Shown: piece by piece, positions 49,626 to 60,675 of the stretch
Position numbering within the stretch: the stretch's first letter is position 1
Layout of the letters: the number at the start of each line of letters is the position of its first letter
Assembly: GCA_964439835.1 (NCBI GenBank)
Contig: CAYTPQ010000011.1
Coordinates: 1-64,000 of the forward strand
Length of the DNA: 64,000 bases
Reading direction: 5' to 3'
DNA from: JAGNLM01 sp964439835
Lineage (GTDB): Bacteria > Pseudomonadota > Gammaproteobacteria > JAABTG01
Notes under the pieces: generated by a model
Told to the model about the DNA's origin: nothing
Databases searched by the model: none
What the model saw: the letters and a program-made list of their open reading frames with translations, nothing else
Position numbers and translations under genes: made by a program

Positions 49626-50353
49626 GGGCTGCCCTCCGGCGGGTCCGCGGGTCGCGTGGCGTAGGCCAGGTAGTTGACGTCGAGGCCGCCGCCGAGGCTC
49701 GCATGGTGGGTGAAGGGGTTGTAGCGCACGCCGGCCAGGGCAGCCGGGTCGAGGCCCGCCGCGCGCAGCCAGCGGGTCAGCTCCGCCGGCCGGATGAACC
49801 GCGCGTAGTCGTGGGTGCCGCGCGGCAGCAGGCCGAGCACGTACTCGGCGCCGACGACGCCGAGGAGGTAGGCCGCGGGGGTCCGGTTCACGGTCGAGAG
49901 GAAGACGTGGCCGCCTGGGCGCACCAGGCGCGCGCAGGCGGCGATGGTCGCGGCCGGGTCCGGCACGTGCTCCAGGAGCTCCATGCAGGTCACCGCGTCG
50001 AACGCTGCCGGCTCTGTCGCGGCCAGGGTCTCAGCAGAGACGAGGCGGTAGTCGATCGCGACCCCGGCCTCCAGGGCGTGCAGCCGGGCGACTTCGAGCG
50101 GGCCGGCGGCCAGGTCGATCCCGACCACCCGGGCGCCGCGCCGGGCCATCGACTCGGCCAGGATCCCGCCGCCGCAGCCCACGTCGGCGACCCGTTTGCC
50201 GTAAAGCCCCAGGCGCTCGTCGACCCAGGCGAGCCGCACCGGATTCAGGTCGTGCAGCGGCCGGAGCTCGCCGTCCGGGTCCCACCAGCGGTGGGCGACC
50301 TCCTCGAAGCGGGCGAGCTCGGCGGGGTCGGCGTTGGGGGGGTGGATGCTCAT
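49622..50353 (-). CDS. ubiG: Ubiquinone biosynthesis O-methyltransferase UbiG
   Basis: A 243-residue methyltransferase that makes both O-methylations in ubiquinone synthesis. It has F-E-E-V-A-H-R-W-W-D-P-D-G-E (UbiG opening), L-H-D-L-N-P-V-R-L, the SAM site V-A-D-V-G-C-G-G-G-I-L-A-E-S-M-A, and T-C-M-E-L-L-E-H-V-P-D-P. In Pseudomonas the neighbours are a phosphatase (gph/mupP) and yciK; here the phosphatase position is taken by the synthase-like gene. The start ATG is 50353; the frame runs further to 50506 through the intergenic repeat. Confidence 0.95.
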   Translation of the reverse strand: MSIHPPNADPAELARFEEVAHRWWDPDGELRPLHDLNPVRLAWVDERLGLYGKRVADVGCGGGILAESMARRGARVVGIDLAAGPLEVARLHALEAGVAIDYRLVSAETLAATEPAAFDAVTCMELLEHVPDPAATIAACARLVRPGGHVFLSTVNRTPAAYLLGVVGAEYVLGLLPRGTHDYARFIRPAELTRWLRAAGLDPAALAGVRYNPFTHHASLGGGLDVNYLAYATRPADPPEGSP

Positions 50354-50403
50354 GTCAGCCGCCCCCTGGCGCCCCGGCGCCACCCACCGTGGATGAGATG
50401 GCT

Positions 50404-50455
50404 GTGGGAGGCGCGCCCCGCGCCGAGTATCACCGCGGCGAGGCGCTGCTCCCGC
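50404..50455. repeat. GTGGGAG-type palindromic element, copy 2
   Basis: The first 19 bases (50404-50422, GTGGGAGGCGCGCCCCGCG) are identical to copy 1 at 6114; the end CTCCCGCGAG differs by one base from its counterpart. The inner stem is less perfect. It lies just upstream of ubiG. Confidence 0.7.
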
Positions 50456-50508
50456 GAGGTTAGCTTCATCCTGGGTGGTCTCCGGGTCTAAGAGCTCGTG
50501 AAGCATTC

Positions 50509-50603
50509 ACCACAGAGTTCACAGGGTCCACAGAGTCGGAACGAGCAGGGGCCAAAAACAGAAGGTTATGTATTCCTCTGTGGACTCTGTGCGCTCCGTG
50601 GTT
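50509..50603. repeat. CACAGAG palindromic element, copy 3
   Basis: The left arm is ACCACAGAG, TTCACAGGG, TCCACAGAG (50509-50535). The right arm near 50576-50603 is CTCTGTGGA, CTCTGTGCG and CTCCGTGGTT. It lies in the gap between mtaD and ubiG, next to the GTGGGAG-type element. Confidence 0.85.
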
Positions 50604-50620
50604 GATTTTCCCCCAGGCTT

Positions 50621-51976
50621 TCACCGCGGAGTCCCCGCGGCGGCTGCCGGAGGGGTGCGGTCGCCGGCCGCGATCCGCTCGCCCCAGGCCCTGGCCCGGG
50701 CGCGCACCTCGGCCTCGTCGAAGGTGGTGGGGAGCCGGTCCTTGAGGAGGTGCCGGCCGGCGACCCAGACGTCGGAGACCTGGTGACGGCCGGCGGCGTA
50801 CACCAGTTGGGAGACGGGGTGATACACAGGCTGGGTCTCCAGGGCCGACAGGTCGACGGCGACCAGGTCGGCCGCCTTGCCGACAACGATCGAGCCGATT
50901 TCGTCCTCCAGCCCGAGGGCCCGCGCCCCGTGCAGGGTCGCCAGGGTGAGCACGGTCCAGGCGTCCACCGCGGCGGCGGAGCCGGCGACGGCCTTGCCCA
51001 GCAGGGCGGCGGTGCGGGCCTCGCCGAGCAGGTCCAGGTCGTTGTTGCTGGCTGCCCCGTCGGTGCCGAGCGCGACGTTGACGCCGGCGTCGAGCAGCCG
51101 TTCCACCGGGCAGAAGCCGCTGGCGAGCTTCAGGTTGGACTCCGGGCAGTGCACGACGGAGGCCCCGTGCTCGGCCACCCGTTCGACCTCGGCCGGCTCG
51201 AGCTGGGTCATGTGCACCGCGACCAGCCGCGGCGTCAGGAGCCCGAGCCGCTCCAGGCGCGCCAGCGGCCGCAGCCCGTGCCGCTCGATCTCCTGGCGGA
51301 CCTCGTCGGCGGTCTCCTGGACGTGCATGTGCACCGGGACGTCCAGCTCCTCCGCCAGGGTCGCGACCCGGGTCAGGGCCTGGTCGGACACCGTGTACGG
51401 CGCGTGCGGGGCGAAGGCGGTGCGCACCAGGGGGTCGTCGCGGAAGCGGTCGTGGACGGCGAGCCCCTTGGCCAGGTACTCGTCCGCGTCGCGGGCCCAG
51501 ACCGTGGGGACGTCGATCAGGATCAGGCCCACCACCGCCCGGATCCCCAGGACCGAGGCGACCCGCCCGGTGTCCTCGGGAAAGAAGTACATGTCGTTGA
51601 AGCAGGTCGTACCGCCCCGGAGCATCTCTGCAACCGCGAGCCGGGTGCCGTCCTGGACGAACTCGTCGCTGACCCAGCGGCCCTCGGCGGGCCAGATGTG
51701 CTCCGCGAGCCAGCGCATCAGCGGCAGGTCGTCGGCCAGGCCGCGAAAGAGCGACATCGCGGCGTGCGTGTGGGCGTTGACCAGCCCTGGGATCAGCACG
51801 TGGTCGGGCAGGTCGCGCTCCACCGCCGGCAGGTATCGTCGCCGCGCCTGGTCGGTGGGGAGGACGTCCACGACCCGGCCGCGACTCACGGCTACCGCGT
51901 GGCGATCGAGCACCGCCCCCTCGGGCTCGACGGGCACCACCCAGCGGGCGCTGATCAGCGTGTCGACGGGCTGCAC
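50621..51976 (-). CDS. mtaD: 5-methylthioadenosine/S-adenosylhomocysteine deaminase
   Basis: A 451-residue amidohydrolase. It has the metal site P-G-L-V-N-A-H-T-H-A-A-M, F-A-P-H-A-P-Y-T-V-S, M-H-V-Q-E-T, and G-T-D-G-A-A-S-N-N-D-L-D, all typical of the TRZ/ATZ-MtaD group. The enzyme turns methylthioadenosine into methylthioinosine (and can deaminate S-adenosylhomocysteine). I chose the GTG at 51976, which opens the conserved V-D-T-L-I-S-A-R-W-V-V-P-V-E-P; the frame continues upstream without a good start. It is divergent from mtnA with about 150 bp between, matching the joint role in methylthioadenosine metabolism. Confidence 0.9.
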   Translation of the reverse strand: MQPVDTLISARWVVPVEPEGAVLDRHAVAVSRGRVVDVLPTDQARRRYLPAVERDLPDHVLIPGLVNAHTHAAMSLFRGLADDLPLMRWLAEHIWPAEGRWVSDEFVQDGTRLAVAEMLRGGTTCFNDMYFFPEDTGRVASVLGIRAVVGLILIDVPTVWARDADEYLAKGLAVHDRFRDDPLVRTAFAPHAPYTVSDQALTRVATLAEELDVPVHMHVQETADEVRQEIERHGLRPLARLERLGLLTPRLVAVHMTQLEPAEVERVAEHGASVVHCPESNLKLASGFCPVERLLDAGVNVALGTDGAASNNDLDLLGEARTAALLGKAVAGSAAAVDAWTVLTLATLHGARALGLEDEIGSIVVGKAADLVAVDLSALETQPVYHPVSQLVYAAGRHQVSDVWVAGRHLLKDRLPTTFDEAEVRARARAWGERIAAGDRTPPAAAAGTPR

Positions 51977-52129
51977 GTGGCTGGCTTCCGGCGCAGGCGG
52001 CGCCGGCGGCAGTATGCCCTTCCGGGCAGGCGGCGAGAAAGGGGTCGGCCGGGCCCGGGTTTGCCTCCCTGGGGTTGCTCGCTGAGAATCCGGCCGACCG
52101 CCCTGCTCGGCCCAAGGACCGCCACCACC

Positions 52130-53173
52130 ATGCCCAGCCATCGCCACGACACCGTCCGCGCCGTCCTCTGGGAGGACGACGCCCTGCGGCTGCTTGACCA
52201 GCGCCGGTTGCCGGTTGAGGAGTCCTGGCTGACCCTGCGTGATGCCGCTGGGGTCGCCGCCGCCATCCGGGACATGGTGGTGCGTGGGGCTCCAGCCATC
52301 GGCATCGCCGCCGCCTACGGGGTCGTCCTGGCCGCGCGCGAGGCCTACGGTCGGGCGCCCGGGGCCTGGCGGGCCTTCGTCGAGGATGACCTCGCCCGCC
52401 TCGCCGCCGCCCGCCCGACGGCCGTCAACCTGTTCTGGGCGCTCGCGCGGATGCGCCGCGCCATGGCGGCCCTCGCGGGTGATCCCGTGCCGGCCCTGCT
52501 GGCCGAGGCGCACGCGGTGCTCGCCGAGGACGTGGCCGCCAACCGCCGGATGGGCGAGCTCGGCGCGGCCCTGTTCGACCGTCCCGGCGCGGTTCTGACC
52601 CACTGCAACACCGGCTCGCTAGCGACCGGCGGCTACGGCACCGCGCTCGGGGTGATCCGCAGCGCGGCCGCCGCCGGCAAGGTCACCCGGGTCTACGCCG
52701 ACGAGACCCGGCCCTGGCTGCAGGGGGCGCGGCTCACCGCCTGGGAGCTGGTGCGCGACGGCATCCCCGTGGACCTGCTGGTGGAGGGGGCGGCCGCGTC
52801 CCTCCTGCGCCTGGGGGAAGTCCGGTGGGTCGTGGTCGGCGCCGACCGGGTGGCCGCCAACGGCGACATCGCCAACAAGATCGGCACCTACGGCCTGGCG
52901 GTCCTGGCGCGCCACCACGGCGTGCCCTTCATGGTCGCGGCGCCGACGTCCACCGTCGACCTCGACGTGCCCGACGGGTCGGCCATCCCGATCGAGGCCC
53001 GTTCCCCGGACGAGGTCCTCGGCTGCGGCGGCCGCAGGGTGGCCGCGGAGGGGGCCGGTGCCTGGAACCCCGCCTTCGACGTCACCCCGGCCGGGCTGGT
53101 CGACGCCCTGGTCACCGAGCGCGGCGTCGTGTTGCGCCCGGACCGGGAGAAGATCGCCGCACTGATGGCGTAG
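52130..53173 (+). CDS. mtnA: Methylthioribose-1-phosphate isomerase
   Basis: A 347-residue enzyme that isomerises methylthioribose 1-phosphate to the ribulose form in methionine salvage. It has V-V-R-G-A-P-A-I-G-I-A-A-A-Y-G, T-H-C-N-T-G-S-L-A-T-G-G-Y-G-T-A-L-G (catalytic Cys), V-G-A-D-R-V-A-A-N-G-D-I-A-N-K-I-G-T (catalytic Asp), and N-P-A-F-D-V-T-P near the end. The rest of the salvage pathway (mtnB, mtnC, mtnD) is not in this window. The ATG at 52130 matches the family start. Confidence 0.96.
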   Translation: MPSHRHDTVRAVLWEDDALRLLDQRRLPVEESWLTLRDAAGVAAAIRDMVVRGAPAIGIAAAYGVVLAAREAYGRAPGAWRAFVEDDLARLAAARPTAVNLFWALARMRRAMAALAGDPVPALLAEAHAVLAEDVAANRRMGELGAALFDRPGAVLTHCNTGSLATGGYGTALGVIRSAAAAGKVTRVYADETRPWLQGARLTAWELVRDGIPVDLLVEGAAASLLRLGEVRWVVVGADRVAANGDIANKIGTYGLAVLARHHGVPFMVAAPTSTVDLDVPDGSAIPIEARSPDEVLGCGGRRVAAEGAGAWNPAFDVTPAGLVDALVTERGVVLRPDREKIAALMA

Positions 53174-53204
53174 AACTGCTGGGTCGGTGCGCTACCCGCG
53201 AGGC

Positions 53205-53431
53205 TGGCAGCCGGTACCCGGTGCGGTGTCGCGGGACCGTCTGACGCCAGGGGTGAGGCGGAAAGAGGCCGCTGTCCAGTGGACAGCGGCCCCGCCGAAC
53301 GGGTGGGCCTCGGAGGGCCCACCCCGGACTTGCCGGGCGGGCAGGATAGCCCGCCCGAGCAAGGCGGCAGACGAGCCTACAGGGACGTATTCACGGCGTG
53401 TCCCGCGGGACCGCACCGGGGACCGGCTGCC
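53205..53431. repeat. 28-nt-core palindromic element, copy 4, enlarged
   Basis: The outer arms (53205-53235 and 53401-53431) pair over about 31 bp with few mismatches. The core is at 53373-53400. In place of a single inner hairpin it holds three separate, near-perfect hairpins: GGCCGCTGTCC/GGACAGCGGCC (53267-53291, 11-bp stem, 3-base loop), GGGTGGGCC/GGCCCACCC (53301-53324), and CGGGCGGGC/GCCCGCCCG (53334-53357). At 227 bp it is twice the length of the other copies. Confidence 0.9.
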
Positions 53432-53502
53432 GGTTCGGCCCGAAGAACGCGGATTCACGAGTTGCCGGCAGCCTCCGCGACCTGCCCGTGCCGCGGGGAT
53501 GC

Positions 53503-53508
53503 TACAAT
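53503..53508 (+). promoter_or_regulatory. Candidate gyrA -10 element
   Basis: TACAAT, 47 bases before the gyrA ATG. No convincing -35 is found at 16-18 bp; the nearest is CTGCCC at 53482-53487. Confidence 0.3.
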
Positions 53509-53555
53509 CCGCTGCCTGACAGGAACTTACTCGCGCCGAGCCGCCCCCCCGCCCC

Positions 53556-56111
<2,556 letters not shown>

Positions 56112-56154
56112 GTCGCGGCCGCGTGGCGTGCAGGGTGACGAAGGAGAGCGATTG

Positions 56155-57237
56155 ATGGCACGGGTGTACAACTTCAGTGCGGGTCCGGCGGTGTTGCCGG
56201 AAGAGGTGCTGGCGCGGGCGCGCGAGGAGATGCTCGACTGGCGCGGCTCGGGCATGTCCGTGATGGAGATGAGCCACCGCGGAAAGGACTTCGTCGCGAT
56301 CGCCCAGAAGGCCGAGGCCGACCTGCGGCAGATCCTCGGTATCCCGAGCAGCTACAAAGTCCTCTTCCTGCAGGGCGGGGCGAGCCTGCAGTTCGCCATG
56401 GTCCCCCTCAACCTGATGGGCGAGAAGGGCAAGGCCGACTACGTCCACACCGGCGAGTGGTCGAAGAAGGCCATCGGCGAGGGCAAGCGCCAGGGCCAGG
56501 TGAACGTGGCGGCGGACGCCGCGGCCTCGAAGTACACGACGATCCCACCGCGCACGGAGTGGAAGCTCGACCCGGAGGCGGCCTACGTGCACTACACGCC
56601 GAACGAGACCATCGGTGGCGTGGAGTTCCACTGGGTTCCCGACACCGGCGACGTGCCGCTGGTCGCCGACATGTCCTCCACCCTCCTGTCGCGTCCGATC
56701 GACGTCTCCCGCTTCGGCCTGATCTACGCGGGGGCGCAGAAGAACATCGGACCGGCCGGGCTCACCATCGTGATCGTGCGCGAGGACCTGATCGGCCGCG
56801 CGCCGGCGAGTGTGCCGGCGATGCTCAACTACAAGACCCACGTCGACGGCGAGTCCATGTACAACACGCCGCCGACCTACGGCTGGTACATCGCCGGTCT
56901 GGTGTTCGAGTGGATCCAGCAGCAGGGCGGGCTCGCGGGGATGGCGGAGCGCAACCGCCGCAAAGCCGAGAAGCTCTACGCCGCGATCGACGGCAGCGGC
57001 TTCTACCGCAACCCCGTGGCGAAGGACTGCCGGTCCTGGATGAACGTGCCGTTCACGCTGCCCGACCCGGCGCTGGACGAGGCCTTCCTGAAGGAGGCGA
57101 AGGCAGCGGGGCTGGTCACCCTGAAGGGTCATCGCTCGGTCGGCGGCATGCGCGCGAGCATCTACAACGCCATGCCCGAGGCCGGCGTGGACGCCCTGAT
57201 CGGCTTCATGCAGGACTTCCAGAAGCGCAAGGGTTGA
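56155..57237 (+). CDS. serC: Phosphoserine aminotransferase
   Basis: A 360-residue PLP enzyme that makes 3-phosphoserine (and, in E. coli, a PLP precursor). It opens with V-Y-N-F-S-A-G-P-A-V-L-P, has S-V-M-E-M-S-H-R-G-K-D-F, the PLP Lys in L-I-Y-A-G-A-Q-K-N-I-G-P-A-G, and N-T-P-P-T-Y-G-W-Y. The ATG at 56155 has AAGGAGAG upstream. serA follows 7 bp later, so the serine steps SerC and SerA are made together. Confidence 0.97.
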   Translation: MARVYNFSAGPAVLPEEVLARAREEMLDWRGSGMSVMEMSHRGKDFVAIAQKAEADLRQILGIPSSYKVLFLQGGASLQFAMVPLNLMGEKGKADYVHTGEWSKKAIGEGKRQGQVNVAADAAASKYTTIPPRTEWKLDPEAAYVHYTPNETIGGVEFHWVPDTGDVPLVADMSSTLLSRPIDVSRFGLIYAGAQKNIGPAGLTIVIVREDLIGRAPASVPAMLNYKTHVDGESMYNTPPTYGWYIAGLVFEWIQQQGGLAGMAERNRRKAEKLYAAIDGSGFYRNPVAKDCRSWMNVPFTLPDPALDEAFLKEAKAAGLVTLKGHRSVGGMRASIYNAMPEAGVDALIGFMQDFQKRKG

Positions 57238-57244
57238 GGTGGCC

Positions 57245-58411
57245 ATGTTCAAGATCCTCACCCTGAACAACATCTCGGTCGCCGGGCTCGATCGGCTGCC
57301 GCGGGACCGCTACGAGATCGCCTCCGAGATCCAGCACCCGGACGGGATCCTGGTCCGCTCCTACAACATGCACGAAATGCCGATCCCGCCGACGCTCAAG
57401 GCGGTGGGCCGGGCCGGGGCCGGCGTGAACAACATCCCCGTGGACAAGATGAGCGCGCGGGGCATCGTCGTGTTCAACGCCCCGGGGGCCAACGCGAACG
57501 CGGTGAAGGAGCTGGTGATCGCCGGGATGCTGCTGGCCGCGCGCAACATCGTCCAGGCTTGGGACTACGCCCGCGGTCTGCAGGGCACCGACGTCGAGAT
57601 CCGCAAGGCCGCCGAGGCCGGCAAGAAGCAGTTCGTCGGCTCCGAGCTGCCCGGGCGCACGCTCGGTGTGGTCGGGCTCGGCGCGATCGGCGTAAAGGTG
57701 GCCAACGCCGCCATCGCGCTCGGCATGAAGGTGATCGGCTATGACCCCGAGATCACGGTAGCGCGGGCCTGGCAGCTGTCCTCGGACGTGCAGCAGGCGA
57801 CGAGCCTCGACGACTTGCTCGGGCGTTCGGAGTTCGTCACCATGCACGTGCCGCTCTCGAACAAGACCCGGGCCATGATTGACGAGAAGCGATTGCGGGT
57901 CATGCGCGACGGCGTGGTGCTGCTCAACTTCGCGCGCGAGGAGATCGTCGACGAGCATGCCATGGCCGGCGCGCTCGCTCGCGGCAAGGTCCGGGCCTAC
58001 GTTTGCGACTTCCCGGGCAACGCCCTGCGCGGCAACCCGCGCGTCGTCATGCTGCCGCATATTGGCGCCTCGACCGTCGAAGCGGAGGAGAACTGCGCGG
58101 TGATGGTGGCCGACCAGGTGCGTGCCTACCTGGAGGACGGGACCATTCACAACTCGGTCAACTTCCCCGAGGTGGAGATGCCGCGCAGCAACGGCAGCCA
58201 TCGGATCGCGGTGGTCAACGCGAACGTGCCGAACATGCTCGGCCAGATCTCGACTACGCTCGCCAGCGCCGGCCTGAACATCCTGGACATGTTGAACAAG
58301 TCCCGCGGCGAGCTGGCCTTCACCCTGGCCGACGTCGAGACCGCGGTGCCGTCCGAGGTCGTGGCCGAGATTGCCTCGATCGACGGGGTGCTCGCGGTCC
58401 GGTCGCTGTAG
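57245..58411 (+). CDS. serA: 3-phosphoglycerate dehydrogenase
   Basis: A 388-residue dehydrogenase for the first serine step. It has the NAD site G-V-V-G-L-G-A-I-G-V-K-V-A-N, the region R-A-G-A-G-V-N-N-I-P, catalytic residues in L-N-F-A-R-E-E-I-V-D (usual form here N-x-A-R-G), and L-P-H-I-G-A-S-T with the catalytic His. A C-terminal ACT domain (about 315-388, I-A-V-V-N-A-N-V-P-N-M-L-G-Q-I-S) would bind serine for feedback control. It is a short form without the intervening domain of the longest types. The ATG at 57245 has GAGG upstream; GTG 57239 is two codons earlier. Confidence 0.94.
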   Translation: MFKILTLNNISVAGLDRLPRDRYEIASEIQHPDGILVRSYNMHEMPIPPTLKAVGRAGAGVNNIPVDKMSARGIVVFNAPGANANAVKELVIAGMLLAARNIVQAWDYARGLQGTDVEIRKAAEAGKKQFVGSELPGRTLGVVGLGAIGVKVANAAIALGMKVIGYDPEITVARAWQLSSDVQQATSLDDLLGRSEFVTMHVPLSNKTRAMIDEKRLRVMRDGVVLLNFAREEIVDEHAMAGALARGKVRAYVCDFPGNALRGNPRVVMLPHIGASTVEAEENCAVMVADQVRAYLEDGTIHNSVNFPEVEMPRSNGSHRIAVVNANVPNMLGQISTTLASAGLNILDMLNKSRGELAFTLADVETAVPSEVVAEIASIDGVLAVRSL

Positions 58412-58420
58412 GGCGCGGGC

Positions 58421-59548
58421 GTGGCGACGGGAGAAAAGGGAGGTGCCCCAGCGGCCGGCGGCGTCCCGCCGCCGCCGGGCCTGGACACCCTGCGCTCGCG
58501 GATTGACGAGGTCGACCGCGAGATCCAGTCCGTGATCACGCGCCGCGCGCAGCTCGCACTGGAGGTGGCGCGGGCCAAGCGGGAGGCCGGCGCCGAGGAG
58601 GACTTCTACCGTCCCGAGCGCGAGGCGGACATCCTGCGCCGGGTCATCGACCGTAACGCCGGGCCGCTCGAAGACGGGACGATGGTCCAGCTCTTCCGCG
58701 AGATCATCTCGGCCTGTCTCGCGCTGCAGAAACCGCCGCACGTGGCCTTCCTCGGGCCGGCCGGGACCTTCACCCAGGAGGCGGCGCTCAAGCACTTCGG
58801 CCACTCCGCCGAGACCGTCCCGCTCGACACCATCGAGGGCGTGTTCCGGGAGGTCACCTCCGGGACCGCACACTACGGCGTGGTGCCGATCGAGAACTCG
58901 ACCGAGGGCGTGGTCAGCCACACCCTCGACATGTTCATGCAGTCGCCCCTGCAGATCTGCGGCGAGATCGGCTTGCCGATCCACCACTTCGTGCTGTCCC
59001 GGGAGCCGGCGCTCGATACGGTGCGGCGCGTCTACTCCCACTACCAGTCGCTCGCCCAGTGCCGCAAGTGGCTGGACGAGCACCTGCCGCGGCCGGAGCG
59101 GGTGGGGGTGGCGAGCAACGCCGAGGCGGCGCGACTGGCCTCCGTCGAGCCCGGTACGGCGGCCATCGCCGGCGACGTCGCCGCCCACCTCTACGGCCTC
59201 GCCGTGCTGGCGTCCAACATCGAGGACGAGCCGGAGAACACCACGCGCTTCCTGGTGATCGGGCGGCGCGCGGTGCCCCGCACGGGCGCCGACAAGACCT
59301 CCCTGATGCTGGCCGCGCGCAACCAGCCCGGCGCGCTCTACCAGCTGCTCGAGCCGCTGGCGCGCCACGGCATCAACATGAACCGCATCGAGTCGCGGCC
59401 CTCGCGCCGCGGCAAGTGGGACTACGTCTTCTTCGTCGACGTGGACGGCCACGCCCAGGACCCGAACCTGGCGAACGCGTTGCGCGAGGTGAGCGAGCGC
59501 TCGGCGGTGTTCAAGGTGCTGGGCTCCTACCCGAGGATGATCCTATGA
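58421..59548 (+). CDS. pheA: Chorismate mutase / prephenate dehydratase (P-protein)
   Basis: A 375-residue bifunctional enzyme for phenylalanine. The chorismate mutase domain (about 25-105) has L-R-S-R-I-D-E-V-D-R-E-I-Q-S-V-I. The dehydratase domain (about 110-285) starts V-A-F-L-G-P-A-G-T-F-T-Q-E-A-A and has V-P-I-E-N-S-T-E-G-V-V and N-T-T-R-F-L-V-I-G. The ACT domain (about 295-375) has Q-P-G-A-L-Y-Q-L-L-E-P-L and N-R-I-E-S-R-P, which would bind phenylalanine for inhibition. The N-terminal 20 residues are Gly/Pro-rich. It overlaps hisC by ATGA. Confidence 0.96.
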   Translation: MATGEKGGAPAAGGVPPPPGLDTLRSRIDEVDREIQSVITRRAQLALEVARAKREAGAEEDFYRPEREADILRRVIDRNAGPLEDGTMVQLFREIISACLALQKPPHVAFLGPAGTFTQEAALKHFGHSAETVPLDTIEGVFREVTSGTAHYGVVPIENSTEGVVSHTLDMFMQSPLQICGEIGLPIHHFVLSREPALDTVRRVYSHYQSLAQCRKWLDEHLPRPERVGVASNAEAARLASVEPGTAAIAGDVAAHLYGLAVLASNIEDEPENTTRFLVIGRRAVPRTGADKTSLMLAARNQPGALYQLLEPLARHGINMNRIESRPSRRGKWDYVFFVDVDGHAQDPNLANALREVSERSAVFKVLGSYPRMIL

Positions 59549-60675
59549 GCCCGAGGCGAGCGCCCACGACCGCGAACCCGATGCTGCGCCTGGCCGCGCC
59601 GGGCGTGCGCGTGCTCACCCCCTACCGGCCCGGCAAGCCGATCTCGGAACTCGAGCGCGAGCTCGGGATCTCGAGCGCGATCAAGCTGGCCTCGAACGAG
59701 AACCCCCTGGGCGCGAGTCCCCACGCCCGCAAGGCGGCCCAGGCGGCGCTCACGGAGCTGGCGCGCTACCCGGACGGCAACGGCTTCGCCCTCAAGCAGA
59801 CCCTCTCGCGCCGGCTCGGTGTCGCGGCCGACCAGATCACCCTGGGTAACGGCTCCAACGATGTCCTGGAACTGGTGGCGCGGGCCTTCGCCACGTCCCG
59901 CGACGAGGTCGTGTTCGCCGAGCACGCGTTCGCCGTGTACCCGATCGTCGCCACCGCGGTCGGCGCGAGGTCCGTGGTGGTGCCGGCGCGGGACTGGGGC
60001 CACGACCTGCAGGCGATGCAGCGCGCGGTCGGTCCGCGCACCCGGGTGGTGTTCATCGCCAACCCCAACAACCCGACCGGGACCTGGAACGACGCGACCT
60101 CGCTGGCAGCCTTCCTCGATGCCATGCCGGACCACGTCATCACCGTCGTCGACCAGGCGTACCTGGAGTACGTCGAGGACCCGGCCTACGCCGACTGCAT
60201 CCCCTGGGTCGCCCGTTACCCCAACCTGGTCGTGACCCGCACGTTCTCGAAGGCCTACGCCCTCGCCGCGCTGCGGGTGGGGTACTCGGTCTCCCAGCCG
60301 GCCGTTGCCGACCTGCTGAACCGGGTGCGCCAGCCGTTCAACGTCAACAGCGTCGCGCTGGCCGCGGCCGCAGCGGCGCTGGAGGACGAGGAGCACCTGA
60401 CTCGGGGGATCGAGGTCAACCGCCAGGGCATGCGCCAGCTGACCGAGGCCTTCGAGCGCATGGGGCTCGCCTACATCCCCTCGGTCGGCAACTTCGTCAG
60501 CGTCCACGTAGGTGGCCCGGCGGGGCCGGTCTATGACGCCCTCCTGCGCCAGGGCGTCATCGTCCGACCGGTGGAGAACTACGGGATGCCCGAGCACCTG
60601 CGGGTGACCGTCGGCCTCGAGCGCGAGAACCGGCGCTTCCTCACGGCGCTGCAGAAGGTCCTGGCGGGGCGGTGA
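59545..60675 (+). CDS. hisC: Histidinol-phosphate / aromatic aminotransferase
   Basis: A 376-residue class II PLP aminotransferase. It has L-A-S-N-E-N-P-L-G, L-G-N-G-S-N-D-V-L-E-L, A-N-P-N-N-P-T-G-T, the PLP Lys in T-R-T-F-S-K-A-Y-A-L-A, and R-V-G-Y. It lies between pheA and tyrA, an arrangement common in gammaproteobacteria, where the enzyme is thought to serve both histidine and phenylalanine/tyrosine synthesis. The start is ATG 59545 by overlap with pheA; a longer frame exists within pheA but is not likely. It overlaps tyrA by GTGA. Confidence 0.94.
   Translation: MSPRRAPTTANPMLRLAAPGVRVLTPYRPGKPISELERELGISSAIKLASNENPLGASPHARKAAQAALTELARYPDGNGFALKQTLSRRLGVAADQITLGNGSNDVLELVARAFATSRDEVVFAEHAFAVYPIVATAVGARSVVVPARDWGHDLQAMQRAVGPRTRVVFIANPNNPTGTWNDATSLAAFLDAMPDHVITVVDQAYLEYVEDPAYADCIPWVARYPNLVVTRTFSKAYALAALRVGYSVSQPAVADLLNRVRQPFNVNSVALAAAAAALEDEEHLTRGIEVNRQGMRQLTEAFERMGLAYIPSVGNFVSVHVGGPAGPVYDALLRQGVIVRPVENYGMPEHLRVTVGLERENRRFLTALQKVLAGR

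Larger units (their letters stand above)
53174..53555. other. Intergenic region between mtnA and gyrA
   Basis: 382 bp. Most of it is the enlarged 28-nt-core palindrome (53205-53431). The 124 bp left before gyrA hold a fair -10 element, TACAAT (53503-53508), without a matching -35. No gene is seen. Confidence 0.7.

Noticed and set aside
53205..53431. Integron attC site or phage attachment site
   Set aside because: The stacked hairpins and a core shared with three other loci fit a dispersed palindrome family. No integrase, gene cassette or tRNA is adjacent.
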